Shown one piece after another: positions 9,012 through 18,837 of a stretch of 64,000 bases of DNA; position 1 is the first letter of the stretch, and each line of letters starts with the position of its first letter. Source of the DNA: Thiomonas sp. (GTDB taxonomy: Bacteria; Pseudomonadota; Gammaproteobacteria; Burkholderiales; Burkholderiaceae); contig DAIAZB010000395.1 in assembly GCA_027443745.1 (NCBI GenBank), forward strand, positions 1-64,000. Direction: 5' to 3'. Under the pieces are notes generated by a model. The model was not told the DNA's origin, did not search any database, and saw only the letters and a list, made by a program, of their open reading frames with translations. The position numbers and the translations under genes were made by a program.

Positions 9012-11081
9012 TCAGCGCTCCATGGCGGCCCTGCGCCCTGCCTGACGAGCGCGTGGCCGCGCCGCCGGCTTGGCGCCATGCTCGCCCGCAGGCGTCCTCT
9101 CCTGCCCGGAAACGGCGCGCTCCCGCCGCACTGGCGCCCCTGGATCCCGCCCCTCCCCTTCCGCCGGCATGTGACTCGCATCCTGAACCGCCGACACGCC
9201 CAGGTGCTCGAAGGCAACTCCGAGCTTGTGTCTGGCTGATTCCTCGAGGCTGGACACGATCGCCTCGGGCTTCGCGGCCGTGATCGGCTCGACATGGAAA
9301 TGACTCTCGGTACCGTGCTCCAGGCGTATGGTGCCAGGACGATCGAGATGCGCGAAGACCGGCGTCTCGAATTGGCGCTTGCCCTGCATCACCACACCGC
9401 CACGAGCCGGATCCTTCTCCACGCGATAGAGCTTCTCCAGCGTGCCGGGCCGCTTCTCGGCCCACCCAAACCGGTCCTTCATGAGATCGACCACGGCTTG
9501 GCGCATCGCATCTCGCTGCTCCTGCATATTGGTGACCTCGCTACGGCCATCATGTGCGGGAACGACGAGGTTTCCCCGAGCCGCAACACCTGCGGCATCC
9601 GCCTCGGGTATGCCGACGATCCGGGCATAGCCATGTCCTGACGGGTCGACCAGCAGGGTCTGCCGTTGCGCTGCGTTGAACTCGACCACGTGCCGGACCT
9701 GCGATCCATCGGGCGATGACTCGATGCCCCCCTTCCCCTCGAGCCACGCATGATCGGCGAACAGATTCTCGGCGAAGGTGTCGTATTCGCCCGTGGAGAT
9801 CTCACGCGACTCGATGATCTTCGCCTGCTGCGGCTTCTGCGCCGACAGCCTCTCCACAAGCCGCGCACCGTCGCCGGGCTTGTGCACGAACACCGCGGAC
9901 ACCAGACGCGCCTCCCCCTCGCCGCCCGGCAACCCGTTGTCCGACCGGTCGCTCAGTTCGCCTGGAGCCTTCATGGACTGCACGTGCTCTTGACTCAACT
10001 GCAGGCCTTGCTCCTTGCCGAGAACATAGTCCACCGCCTTGCTGGCCTCGGCTGCCGCGCGAAAGATCTCGTTCTTGTCCTTCTTCAGCGCCTCGGCCCA
10101 CGACTGGATGTAGGCTGTGTGCCGCTGCGGGTCATGCGGAATTCCGCTCTCCGCGGCCATGAACATGCTGAACATCTCGGCGCGCAGCTCCTCGCGCGCG
10201 TAGCCCTCGGAGCCGAAGCGGTGATCCCCGGTGATGCCCTCGCGGTTCAGGCGCTTCTCGGCACCGGTGGCGTGGCCGACCTCGTGCAGCAGAGTGCCGT
10301 AGTAGCCCCTCTCATCGCTGAACTGACCGCGTGGCGGCAGACATACCGCATCCTGCCTGGGCGAGTAGAAGGCAAACTTGGGGTGTTCCGCGAACTTCAG
10401 CCCGTCGCGCTCCATCGCGGCTTTGATCTGTTCCCCGCGCTGCACGACGTCGAAGCGCGGCTTGGGCTTTGGTAGGGGCTCGACCCCGAGGTCCGTGCAC
10501 TGCTCGACGTTGAACACGGTGAAGGTCCGCCCGACAACCGAGTCGAGGGCGCGCGCCTGCTTCCAGTCCAGGGGAAGGTTCTCGCCATTCTTGTACTGAG
10601 CGATCTGCAGATCTGCGGTCCTGGCGCTGCGTGTGGGTGCCTTGTCTGTCGTCATGCCAATCTGCACGGTGCCATCGCGCTCGCCGAACACCTTCACCCG
10701 CATGCCGTTGAGCCTGACGCTGACATCGCGACGCTCCCAGAATGGCTGCTCCTTCCAGAGTTCCGCCGGAGTACCGCGCTCGCCCTTCCTGACGCGGCCG
10801 CCGAGCGCATTGATCTGCTGCACGGTGCCGAAACGCGGATCAGCGAAACCCCGGTCAAGTTGCTCCATCATCAGCATCAGACGGTTGCCACCGCGGTACT
10901 CGCGGCCTGTGCTCATGTTGCGGGGCAGCCCGTGATCCAGCGACTGCCAGGGCTTGTCCCAGGGGATTTTCCCGGCGTCCAGAGCCTCGACCAGCTTTGC
11001 CGTGATCTCCTGGCGCAGATCGCGTTGAGCCTTGTGCTCCGGCGCCGCGACAGGCTGCTCAGGGGCGTGCTCGTCAGCCAT
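9012..11081 (-). CDS. ArdC-like antirestriction/primase-associated protein with zincin domain
   Basis: 689 residues. The N-terminal segment (about 15-170, QEITAKLVEALDAGKIPWDKPW) matches the ssDNA-binding domain of ArdC and TraC-type primases. A zincin-like metallopeptidase follows, with H266-E267-x2-H270 in LLHEVGHATGAEKRL and ELRAEMFSMFMAAESGI downstream. This pairing is typical of polyvalent antirestriction proteins that enter recipients with transferred DNA. The C-terminal third is charged and of unclear function (KPEAIVSSLEESARHKLGV). Start MADEHAPEQP is preceded by an overlapping upstream frame (stop at 11074). Neighbouring genes are traG downstream and, beyond the fabF cargo, the Toprim protein upstream. 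Confidence 0.85.
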   Translation of the reverse strand: MADEHAPEQPVAAPEHKAQRDLRQEITAKLVEALDAGKIPWDKPWQSLDHGLPRNMSTGREYRGGNRLMLMMEQLDRGFADPRFGTVQQINALGGRVRKGERGTPAELWKEQPFWERRDVSVRLNGMRVKVFGERDGTVQIGMTTDKAPTRSARTADLQIAQYKNGENLPLDWKQARALDSVVGRTFTVFNVEQCTDLGVEPLPKPKPRFDVVQRGEQIKAAMERDGLKFAEHPKFAFYSPRQDAVCLPPRGQFSDERGYYGTLLHEVGHATGAEKRLNREGITGDHRFGSEGYAREELRAEMFSMFMAAESGIPHDPQRHTAYIQSWAEALKKDKNEIFRAAAEASKAVDYVLGKEQGLQLSQEHVQSMKAPGELSDRSDNGLPGGEGEARLVSAVFVHKPGDGARLVERLSAQKPQQAKIIESREISTGEYDTFAENLFADHAWLEGKGGIESSPDGSQVRHVVEFNAAQRQTLLVDPSGHGYARIVGIPEADAAGVAARGNLVVPAHDGRSEVTNMQEQRDAMRQAVVDLMKDRFGWAEKRPGTLEKLYRVEKDPARGGVVMQGKRQFETPVFAHLDRPGTIRLEHGTESHFHVEPITAAKPEAIVSSLEESARHKLGVAFEHLGVSAVQDASHMPAEGEGRDPGAPVRRERAVSGQERTPAGEHGAKPAARPRARQAGRRAAMER

Positions 11082-11328
11082 GCCTGGCCTCCGTCGCCTC
11101 ATCATCGAAATCAGCACCGAGCTGGCGCTCGGCGGCCTTCCGGTCGGCCGCATCGACAGGAGCGAACTGCTCGTTCGGTTCGCCGTCGACGCTGTGCTGC
11201 GCATCGGGATGCAATTGCATGGCGCGCTCCAGGTTGAGGCCCGCCACATCGGGCCAATACCCAGCCTCTGCAAAGCGGGCCCGCTCACCCGACCGACCAG
11301 TCCGATCAAGACTGGCGCTGAACCTGAG
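11074..11328 (-). pseudogene. Residual 3' end of an unidentified transfer-region gene
   Basis: An 84-codon frame without a convincing start runs from the stop codon at 11331 into the ArdC-like gene, ending in TGA just inside it (ATG overlap typical of coupled genes). The translation looks protein-like (GERARFAEAGYWPDVAGLNL) and acidic at its end (GADFDDEATEARHG). It looks like the tail of a gene whose 5' part was removed when the fabF/tetR cargo inserted. Function unknown. Confidence 0.45.
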
Positions 11329-11455
11329 TCAGGTTCGGCGGCCACCTGCCGGCGCTCCCCTTGTCCTCAAGCGGACCCGCAAATGACCGGCTTCGGCCCC
11401 AGACCGTGCCCAGGCAAGACCGCTGCCGTCGGGTGGCGAACACCCGATCAACGCC

Positions 11456-12040
11456 TCAGGTGGCGTTGATGCCATCCCGTACAGCGCGAAGAATCTGATC
11501 CGACAGCTCGGGATCGGCGCTCGCGGTCGCGCGTGCCAGGATGAGCCCGCCGACCATCGCCGCAAGCGATGCGATCGCCCGATCGCGCTGCGCCTCTTGA
11601 GCCTTCCGACTTGGCTGTCTCATCGGGAACAGCCGCGCAAATTGGTCAATGTAGTGGCGCATCCCCTTGGCCAACACCCCGGCCAGCGGTTGCCCTGAAC
11701 GAGCAGCGTCCACCGCGAGCGCTGCAACAGGGCATCCAACTGCCGGGGCATCGCGATGCGCTGCACTCAGGTATTGGGCGATGCGCTCAGCCGCGCCATC
11801 TCCAGGGTCGGTGCCGCCGGCGACATCAGCAATCCGCCAGTTGAACGCAGCCTCGCAGGCCGCGAGAACCAGCGCCTCCTTGCTTTCGAAGTGCCGATAG
11901 AACGCACCATGGGTCAACCCCGCCGCGCGGCAAACGTCCGAGACTCCCGTGGCCTCGACGCCACGTTCTCGCAGCATGCGGGCCGCAGCCTGAATCAGCT
12001 CCTCCCGATGACGCCGCACCACCTCCTGCGTGACTCGCAT
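11456..12040 (-). CDS. TetR-family repressor, divergent from fabF
   Basis: 194 residues from MRVTQEVVRRH, the usual position relative to the N-terminal helix-turn-helix; an ATG 17 codons upstream is possible. The DNA-binding domain is clear: GVEATGVSDVCRAAGLTHGAFYRHFESKEAL. The C-terminal ligand domain belongs to the TetR_C family with CPVAALAVDAARSG, as in many NemR/AcrR-like sensors. It is transcribed away from the ketoacyl synthase gene 72 bp away and probably represses it and itself through the intervening region. Confidence 0.85.
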   Translation of the reverse strand: MRVTQEVVRRHREELIQAAARMLRERGVEATGVSDVCRAAGLTHGAFYRHFESKEALVLAACEAAFNWRIADVAGGTDPGDGAAERIAQYLSAAHRDAPAVGCPVAALAVDAARSGQPLAGVLAKGMRHYIDQFARLFPMRQPSRKAQEAQRDRAIASLAAMVGGLILARATASADPELSDQILRAVRDGINAT

Positions 12041-12049
12041 CCCCACCCC

Positions 12050-12062
12050 GTTGATGATCAAC
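12050..12062. promoter_or_regulatory. Candidate TetR operator between tetR and fabF
   Basis: GTTGATGATCAAC is a perfect palindrome of two 6-base arms around one G. It lies 10 bp upstream of the chosen tetR start and 50 bp upstream of fabF, where a divergent TetR repressor would be expected to bind. There is no second copy to support it. Confidence 0.4.
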
Positions 12063-12111
12063 GTCAGCATTGTATGTATGATGATGAACATAATCTTTAT
12101 CGTGGGACGTC

Positions 12112-13386
12112 ATGCAACACTATCGAAGAATCGTCATCACCGGCATGGGCGTCGTCAGCCCGCTCGGTTGCGGCAGCGAATTGACCTGGCGCCGACTGCT
12201 CGCGGGGCATTCGGGCATTCGCACACTGCCGGAGGCGTGGACGCGCAAACTCCAGGTCAGGGTAGGCGGTCTGGTTCCCGATCTGGCGTCCGATCCCGAG
12301 GGCGGATGGGACCCCACACGCGTCACCGAGGCAAAGGATTTGCGCCGGATGGATCGCTTCATTCCATTTGCACTCGATGCCGCCGACCAGGCACTGCGCG
12401 AAGCAGCCTGGCCCGAGGGCGACGGTGCGCGCGCCGAGCGCTGCGCCACCGTGATTGCCTCTGGCATCGGTGGTTTCAGCGCCATCGCCGAAGCTGTCCG
12501 TACAACCGACGCGCGTGGCGCAGACCGGCTGTCGCCGTTCACCGTGCCGTCCTTCCTAATCAATCTCGCGGCCGGGCATGTATCGATCCGTCATAGGCTC
12601 AAGGGCCCGCTGGGAGCGCCTGTCACCGCATGCGCGGCTGGCGTTCAGGCCATCGGCGACGCCATGCGCCTGATCCGTGTCGGGGAGGCGGACGCCGCCG
12701 TTTGCGGCGGCAGCGAAGCTGCCATCCATCTTGTCAGTCTCGGCGCCTTCGAGAGTGCGCGAACGCTGTCGGGCGGCCACGCAGATGCGCCCGAGCGGGC
12801 TTCGCGTCCCTTCGATCGCGACCGCGACGGCTTCGTCATGAGCGAGGGTTCAGCCATACTCGTGCTCGAGGCACTGGACCATGCGCTCGAGCGCGGCGCA
12901 CGCCCCCTGGCGGAAGTCGTTGGCTACGGAACGTCGGCTGATGCCTACCACATCACGGCAGGTCCGGAGGAGGGTGAAGGCGCACGACGCGCCATGTCCC
13001 ATGCCATTCGGGACGCAGGGTTGGAGGCGGCTGACATCGGCCTGATCAACGCTCATGCCACCTCGACACCGGTTGGCGACCGGAGCGAAATTGAGGCCAT
13101 CAAATCGGTGTTCGGTGCGTCCAGATGCCCCGCCATCACGGGGACCAAGGCGGCCACCGGTCATCTGCTCGGCGCGGCGGGAAGTCTGGCCGCGGTTTTC
13201 GGCATTCACGCCCTGCGTGAACAGATCGCGCCGCCAATTCTCAACCTCGAACAGCCCGATCCGGCAGCCGTCGATCTCGACTTCGTGACCCTTGCGCCGC
13301 GGCCGCTGTCGCTGGAGCACGTTCTGATCAACGGCTTTGGATTCGGAGGCGTCAACGCCTCACTCGTCCTGCGGCGTTGGGCATAA
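12112..13386 (+). CDS. fabF: Beta-ketoacyl-ACP synthase II (FabF-type), mobile copy
   Basis: 424-residue condensing enzyme that elongates acyl-ACP with malonyl-ACP. The thiolase-fold active site is complete: C174 in VTACAAGVQA, H315 in NAHATSTP, and K346 plus H351 in GTKAATGHLLGAAGS. The C-terminal GFGFGGVNASLVL is intact. It has no acp, fabG or fabD neighbour, so it is not part of a fatty-acid operon. A divergent TetR gene and its location between transfer genes mark it as cargo. A spare FabF could confer tolerance to condensing-enzyme inhibitors or alter lipid composition; neither is shown by the sequence. Confidence 0.9.
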   Translation: MQHYRRIVITGMGVVSPLGCGSELTWRRLLAGHSGIRTLPEAWTRKLQVRVGGLVPDLASDPEGGWDPTRVTEAKDLRRMDRFIPFALDAADQALREAAWPEGDGARAERCATVIASGIGGFSAIAEAVRTTDARGADRLSPFTVPSFLINLAAGHVSIRHRLKGPLGAPVTACAAGVQAIGDAMRLIRVGEADAAVCGGSEAAIHLVSLGAFESARTLSGGHADAPERASRPFDRDRDGFVMSEGSAILVLEALDHALERGARPLAEVVGYGTSADAYHITAGPEEGEGARRAMSHAIRDAGLEAADIGLINAHATSTPVGDRSEIEAIKSVFGASRCPAITGTKAATGHLLGAAGSLAAVFGIHALREQIAPPILNLEQPDPAAVDLDFVTLAPRPLSLEHVLINGFGFGGVNASLVLRRWA

Positions 13387-13507
13387 GGACCTCAAGGTCG
13401 AACCGAACCGCCTCCTGAGCAGCAGCGGCAATTCCTGGCGGATAGGAATCGATCTCTGTGGCGGGTTGAAATCAGAACCGTCCGGGCGCTTACCGGGAAG
13501 TGCTCTC

Positions 13508-16441
13508 TCAACCCAGCCCCATATCCTGCTCTGGGGCCCTTGAACGCCCCCGCATCGGAACCCGCTCAGGTGGCTCGATCCGGCGCTCCTCAACCGGCTC
13601 CTGCGCGTGCCCGGTCGACTGCTCTCGCTCGATTTCCACGGATGTCTCGCGCGCGTCTTGGTCGTGCTGGCGCTTTTCCATTGCTTCATCGATGTTGCGG
13701 GTGCGCAGCTGCTGCTGCAGTTGCTCGCGCTCTCCCTCGATCTTCGCCAGCATGTGCTGACGGACCTGCGCGCCCAGTGGCGTGAGGCGATCGTTGTCGT
13801 CGATCAACGCCATATCGCCCGAGGTGAGTGCTGCGCGCTCGCTGGGCGTCAGCCCGCCGGGAGCGCCGGCACGCTCCAGTGCCTTCTGCGCTAACAGGTC
13901 CACCCTGGCCAGAATGGCCTCGCCAGCCATGTGTTCCTGGTCCACGGCATAGCGCCGACCTTCGCCATGCGCTTGCGTTGCCGCGGCGGGTTCGATCGCC
14001 CCAACCACGCCCCGTGCAGACAGACGCACGTCCTCGTCGGCCTCCGTGCTCTGCAGCGCCTGCAATCGGCCGAGTTGCCAGACCTGCCGCAGCTCGGGGT
14101 TCTGCACCTTCAGCCCCAGGTGACCGGCGAGCTCGGCTGCACGCTCCTGGAACTCGCGGCTTCCGGTGAGCTGCAGACCCTTGTCCATGTCGTACTTCTG
14201 CTCAGCCAGACGCAGCGCCGCCTCGATCTCGCGGTCGTCCATCCTGTAGAGATCAACGCGTGCGCCCCGATCGCTCATCACTCGCTCCCCATCCCGGGCG
14301 TAATGGATGGCTTTCTCTGGCGCATTCTCGATCTCGTGCGTCAGGCCGTCCAGAGCCGCCGGGTCCAGCGGGGCGACACGTCGCCCCTGAATCGTGTCCG
14401 GGCAAGCGGGGCGACGGATTTCTTCCTCCAACATGCGCGACGCGATGGCATCGGCCCCGGCACGCTCCTCAAGAAAGTGGCGCAGCGTCGGCACCGGCGG
14501 AAGGTCCTTCTGCATCGCCTTCCGCTCAGCGCTCTGCCGCCGTTGCAGTTGCTCGATCTGCCTGGCGATCTCGAACGCAACGAGGTGCTCGCGGCGCTCG
14601 GGGTCGAGCGCGCCCAGCTCAGTCGCCTTGTCCGCCCGCATCTGGTCGAAGCCTACGAAGACCCGCTCGCGCTCGATCTGTTGAGTGCGGGCCAGTTCAC
14701 TCAGCGCCTTGGCCCTCAGTTCCCGCGTCGGCGCCGCCAGGTCGCGCCACGCTTGCAGCAGACTTTCCTCGCTGGAACGTGGGGCTTCCCGATCATCCAG
14801 CATCCCCTCACCGGCCCCTTGCTGTGCCATGGGCGCTGGCGGGTGCTCGCGCTCGACAGCCTCCGCGGCCTGGTTCAACTCAGCGAAGGAATCGTCAGGC
14901 GTCGCAGCGTGCCCAGTTGAGTCCATGATGGTCGCAGGCGTCCCCGCCTTACCCTCCTGTCCGGTCGACAGCGTCGCAACGGCACCCTGATACTTCTCGA
15001 CCAGATCGGGGTAATCGGCGAGCACGTCCGGTGGAGGCAGGGTGCTCTGGACGCCGTCGATCCGATGCCCAGGGGAGTTCAGGAACAGGGCGTTGTTGAC
15101 CGCGGCCCTGTGCACGTCGTCGACCGCGCCTTCCGGCGATGGCGCATCCGAGAATGCGTGGTGGGTGCCCAGGCGAACCTCCCATTGCCGTCCGTGGTTC
15201 TGCAGGCCGACCACTTCCGCGCGTTTGCGGAATTCGTGAAGGGTCAGCTCGTGCGCGAGGCCCTGCGCTCGCTCGCCAGCCACGAGGCGCTTCTCGACGT
15301 CACGCTGAACCTGGGTTTGTTCCATCACTGCCTCCAGTTGACTTGTCTTTGCCCCCGCCGGGGGCGGAGGGGTATCTGGCTGCTCGCGTCGCTCCCTTGC
15401 TTCGATCCGCTGATTTGTCGGCTGCGGCCGATACCGCTCCGGGATACGTGACTCGAAGTCTGGCACTCGCATAGCGCCTTGCATGGCGTTGCACACGGCC
15501 GTCGCGCCACCATCGCGGAGCTGATCGCGCGCGTCGTAGCCAGGCGGGGTGATGCCGCCCGGCCTGGCTGGCAGCACGATCGACGTTCGGCCGGCGCCGA
15601 GAATCCTGGCGGCCTGAAGGGCAAAGCTTTGCCCCTTGTAGGCGGCGCGTTCGCCGTCGTTGTCGGCGTAGATCACGACGTGGCCATGCAGTTGCTCATG
15701 CAAGCTGCGCGCGACGTCGGGCAGGTTCTGGGCCGACAGCGCCGCTAGGACTGGTAGTCCCGTGGCTTGGTGGATGGCCAGCGCGGTGCCGATACCTTCG
15801 CAAATCACAACCTTTGGGGCCTGCCTTGCAGCCTCGTAAGCGCGCAGCGGCGCCTCAACGTCGGAGCCGTCGATGGGAATGGCTGCGAACGCGCCACGAG
15901 TTGGCGTGCCGCTGACGAATCGCTTATCCGGAGATACGCCGGCCTCAGCCCAGGCAATGCGCTGCATGCCCACCCAGGATGGCTCGTTCGAGGCGTCGAT
16001 CGCCAGCACGGGGACGAGCAGCTGCGCCCTGCCCTGCCGCAGACCAGCGGGGTCGAGCAGAGGGCGCTCGAGATAGGGAAACAACCGCGGTTCGTGCGCT
16101 TCCTCCCAACGCGCCAGAGCGTCCTGCAGAGCCTCGCGCTGACGTGTGGCCTGCGCCTCACGCCACGCCTGGCGGTCGGCTTGAAACCTGGCATGCTCCT
16201 CCGGGGTCAGTTCTCGGACCCGTTCAGGCCGGAAGTAGACCGGCCTGCCCTCAGCCTTGAAGTTCGTCACCCAGCCGGTGCCATTGGCGCGCAGCAAATA
16301 GGCCGCATCACCTCTGCCCGACGGCTGTTCGCCAACGTCGGCACGATGGATGCGCCCATCCACCTGCAGGCGCGTCGGATCGATCAGGACGCCCTGGGTC
16401 CGAGGGAAATCGACGAAGCTTGGCAGATTCACGTCCGGCAT
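13508..16441 (-). CDS. Large polyvalent protein with Toprim (primase-like) and LPD7 domains
   Basis: 977 residues, TraC-like in position. Residues about 210-300 form a Toprim domain: VVICEGIGTALAIHQATG supplies the Glu motif and GHVVIYADNDGERAAYKG the DxD-like motif. A long charged, helical middle follows. Near the C-terminus the segment EAALRLAEQKYDMDKGLQLT, continuing GSREFQERAAELAGHLGLKV, matches a large-polyvalent-protein-associated domain (LPD7), also present in the relaxase of this element (46252-48261). Likely role: priming the transferred strand or acting in the recipient. It lies downstream of trbB on the same strand with a 130-bp gap. Confidence 0.85.
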   Translation of the reverse strand: MPDVNLPSFVDFPRTQGVLIDPTRLQVDGRIHRADVGEQPSGRGDAAYLLRANGTGWVTNFKAEGRPVYFRPERVRELTPEEHARFQADRQAWREAQATRQREALQDALARWEEAHEPRLFPYLERPLLDPAGLRQGRAQLLVPVLAIDASNEPSWVGMQRIAWAEAGVSPDKRFVSGTPTRGAFAAIPIDGSDVEAPLRAYEAARQAPKVVICEGIGTALAIHQATGLPVLAALSAQNLPDVARSLHEQLHGHVVIYADNDGERAAYKGQSFALQAARILGAGRTSIVLPARPGGITPPGYDARDQLRDGGATAVCNAMQGAMRVPDFESRIPERYRPQPTNQRIEARERREQPDTPPPPAGAKTSQLEAVMEQTQVQRDVEKRLVAGERAQGLAHELTLHEFRKRAEVVGLQNHGRQWEVRLGTHHAFSDAPSPEGAVDDVHRAAVNNALFLNSPGHRIDGVQSTLPPPDVLADYPDLVEKYQGAVATLSTGQEGKAGTPATIMDSTGHAATPDDSFAELNQAAEAVEREHPPAPMAQQGAGEGMLDDREAPRSSEESLLQAWRDLAAPTRELRAKALSELARTQQIERERVFVGFDQMRADKATELGALDPERREHLVAFEIARQIEQLQRRQSAERKAMQKDLPPVPTLRHFLEERAGADAIASRMLEEEIRRPACPDTIQGRRVAPLDPAALDGLTHEIENAPEKAIHYARDGERVMSDRGARVDLYRMDDREIEAALRLAEQKYDMDKGLQLTGSREFQERAAELAGHLGLKVQNPELRQVWQLGRLQALQSTEADEDVRLSARGVVGAIEPAAATQAHGEGRRYAVDQEHMAGEAILARVDLLAQKALERAGAPGGLTPSERAALTSGDMALIDDNDRLTPLGAQVRQHMLAKIEGEREQLQQQLRTRNIDEAMEKRQHDQDARETSVEIEREQSTGHAQEPVEERRIEPPERVPMRGRSRAPEQDMGLG

Positions 16442-16571
16442 GCCGCACCACCCAGATTTCCGTCATCCTCGTCAACGTCTGGCGCGCATCCCAGTTCCTT
16501 GCGCATGTTTCGCTCCGGGTCGAGGCCCCGATGTCGGGCCGATTCCTCGACTCTGCGGTGCGGGCCCAGCG

Positions 16572-17525
16572 TCAGGCGGCGCGTTCGACGTGAAAACCTC
16601 CACTGGGGGACCACCCCCGTACCGAGACAACCTCCTCGACCCGACGCCCCTGCGCAGTTCGCTTGATCGACACCACGACATTCACCGCCTCTGCAATGAG
16701 TTCCGGATTGGGCGGAACGCCAGCTTCCTGAATAAGCTGGCCAACGCGGATCAGGGCCGCGCTGGCATCGTTCGCATGAACGGTGCCGACACCACCCGGA
16801 TGCCCGGTGTTCCAGGCCTTGAGCAGCGCGAGGGCGCTGCCATCGCGCACCTCGCCCACGACGATACGATCCGGCCGTAGGCGCATCGTGGCGCGCAGCA
16901 GGCGCGTCATGTCGGTGTTGTCGCTCGTGCGCAGGAACACGACGTTCTCGGCATTAACCTGCAATTCCCGGGTGTCCTCGATCACAACGACCCGATGACC
17001 AGCATCGAGTTTCGCGACAGCATCGAGAACGGCATTGGCAAGCGTCGTCTTGCCTGTACCTGTGCCACCGCTCACCAGAATGTTCTGCCGAGCAGCGACG
17101 GCCTCCTGGATCGCCGCGCATTGCTCGGCAGTCATGATCGCCTTAGACACGTAGTCGTCGAGGGTAAAGACCAGGGTCGCCTTCTTGCGCAACGCGAAGC
17201 TGGCTCGTTCGACGAGCGGCGGAACCAGCGCCTCGAACCGACTTCCGTCCAGCGGCAGTTCGCATTCGAGGATCGGGCGCTCAGGGGTCACCACGGTGTC
17301 GAGCATCGCGGCGACGGTGTTGACGATCGTGAGCGCCCGCACGGAGTCGATCCGCCCAACGCACGCCATGCCGCTGCCGAGGCAATCGACCCATAGCGTG
17401 CCGTCCGGATTGAGCATGATCTCGACGACCAGCGGGTCCGCCAGAAGCGTCAGGATTTCTGCGCCCATGGCACGCCGCAGCGCCTCCGATTGGCGGGTGT
17501 GGGTTTGGTCGGCCGCCCTGATCAC
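16572..17525 (-). CDS. trbB: TrbB/VirB11-type secretion ATPase
   Basis: 317-residue hexameric ATPase of the type IV mating apparatus. Walker A is GGTGTGKT at residues 153-160; the Asp box is VVVIEDTREL and the His box GVGTVHANDA. DRIVVGEVRDG is the Walker B segment. The N-terminal domain is the usual one for TrbB. Its ATG overlaps the stop of the small upstream frame by four bases. The other trb genes that normally follow trbB are absent, which makes this the only core channel ATPase besides TraG in the window. Confidence 0.9.
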   Translation of the reverse strand: MIRAADQTHTRQSEALRRAMGAEILTLLADPLVVEIMLNPDGTLWVDCLGSGMACVGRIDSVRALTIVNTVAAMLDTVVTPERPILECELPLDGSRFEALVPPLVERASFALRKKATLVFTLDDYVSKAIMTAEQCAAIQEAVAARQNILVSGGTGTGKTTLANAVLDAVAKLDAGHRVVVIEDTRELQVNAENVVFLRTSDNTDMTRLLRATMRLRPDRIVVGEVRDGSALALLKAWNTGHPGGVGTVHANDASAALIRVGQLIQEAGVPPNPELIAEAVNVVVSIKRTAQGRRVEEVVSVRGWSPSGGFHVERAA

Positions 17526-17761
17526 TTCACGTAGTCCGCATCGGCGCCGCCGAGAGTCTTGGCCGCTGCGATGTCGATCCGGCGGTTACAGCAGCTGTCG
17601 AGTACCAGGATATCGTCCTGGCTCATCGGCGGCATGCCAAACAAGAGTGACCTCGCAAGAGGCGGCATGAGTCTCTTCGCGGCACCGCGTCGTGTGCAGA
17701 CGCTGATGCAGTGAACCCTATCGACGCGCTCCACGAAGAAGAGTCTGCCCGCGCTTGCCAT
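17522..17761 (-). CDS. Small protein coupled to trbB
   Basis: 79 residues (MASAGRLFFVERVDRVHCIS...). The stop overlaps the trbB start (ATGA), which supports expression as a coupled pair. It contains two cysteines in SCCNRR and lacks a signal peptide or membrane segment. I do not recognise it. IncP elements often have a small regulator (TrbA) before trbB, but no helix-turn-helix is apparent here. The 265 bp upstream hold no recognisable gene. Confidence 0.5.
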   Translation of the reverse strand: MASAGRLFFVERVDRVHCISVCTRRGAAKRLMPPLARSLLFGMPPMSQDDILVLDSCCNRRIDIAAAKTLGGADADYVK

Positions 17762-18026
17762 GTTTACTCCAGTTTGCGGCCAGTCGTGCTGGTTATGCCC
17801 GGACTCTGAGGGGTGGGCCCTCAGCAGTGACGGAGGCGACAAGGGCGCCGCGCGGCACCGCATGTCGGCCGCCACCAAGTGTCGTGACGTGGCTCCCTGT
17901 GGCCAGCTCGCGGGACGGCTGGTCGTCCAAACGGCTTCGCGGCCGGCATTCTCGAGCCCCTTCGCGACGGCACGATGCAGCCGAGCCGCCCCTTGGATAG
18001 CAGGCTTCTAACTCTCGCCACCACAC

Positions 18027-18480
18027 CTAGCGGACGGGGGCAGCGCCTTGATTAAACGAGAGTCGGTAGTCCTTGGCTTCGATGCTGAACTTGTCGCCGA
18101 GAAACAGCATGCGGCCGGCACCGAAGTTGGCCTCTGCTTCGATCATCTCGTGACAGTCCGGCGCGAGCGTGACATCGGTGTCACCGAGCAGGAACTCGCT
18201 GTGCCAAGGGATGAAGCTGTGACTGATCTCGTGCGTTTGGATCCAACGGTGCTTGATCTCTTGGACCTCTTTATCGATAAGGATCTTGCGGTCGTCGGGC
18301 AGCCATAGTCCGCTAAGTTTAGCCTTCTTGACCACTTCGAGAATCAGCGAGGGTTCCTCCGCTAGGCGTTTGCCCGCCACCTTGACGCGGTGTGCGAACT
18401 CAGCAAGAGGACCTACGTCGGTCGACGAGTAGTACTTGCGGTTAAGCCGCAGAAGTTCCTGAACCGCCCCGGGTAGGGTT
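18027..18480 (-). pseudogene. ImmA/IrrE-family metallopeptidase, 5' truncated by IS3
   Basis: The frame reads back through ELLRLNRKYYSSTDVGPLAE directly into the IS3 inverted repeat, with no native start. Only a GTG at 18380 could initiate a 117-residue fragment. The zincin motif HEISHSFIPWH followed by EMIEAEANFGAGRMLF is that of ImmA/IrrE proteases, which cleave phage-type or stress repressors. The normal N-terminal helix-turn-helix or leader is lost. The fragment probably has no function now but shows that a phage-like control or toxin-antitoxin module once lay here. Confidence 0.7.
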
Positions 18481-18514
18481 TGATGGAGGCTCCAACCTTT
18501 GAGAAGATGGAGAC

Positions 18515-18835
18515 ATGAACAAGTCGAACAAGTTTTCGCCCGAGGTCCAGCGCGCAGTGCGCATGGTGCAAGAGCACCGAGACGAGTACCCGTCGCTGTG
18601 GGCGGCGGTGGAGTCGATTGCGCCTAAGATTGGCTGCGTGCCGCAGACGTTGCTCGAATGTGTCAAGCGCGATGAGGTCGATTCCGGAGCACGCCCGGGC
18701 GTGACCACGGCGGAAGCCCAGCAAGTCAAGGATCTGGAGCGCGAGGTGAAGGAGCTTCGCCGGGCCAACGAGATTCTGAAGCTGACCAGCGCGTTTTTCG
18801 CTGAAGGCGAGTTCGACCGCCGATTCAAGTCCTGA
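18515..18835 (+). CDS. IS3-family transposase OrfA
   Basis: 106-residue DNA-binding subunit. The helix-turn-helix region ([20 protein letters not shown]) is followed by the heptad-rich leucine-zipper segment [20 protein letters not shown] that is diagnostic of IS3 OrfA. OrfB continues in the other frame right after it, the usual arrangement for programmed frameshifting. Confidence 0.85.
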   Translation: MNKSNKFSPEVQRAVRMVQEHRDEYPSLWAAVESIAPKIGCVPQTLLECVKRDEVDSGARPGVTTAEAQQVKDLEREVKELRRANEILKLTSAFFAEGEFDRRFKS

Positions 18836-18837
18836 AG

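Noticed and set aside
8129..9283. Long plus-strand frame opposite traG
   Set aside because: Low-complexity, Arg/His/Gln-rich translation without family pattern; traG on the other strand is unambiguous.
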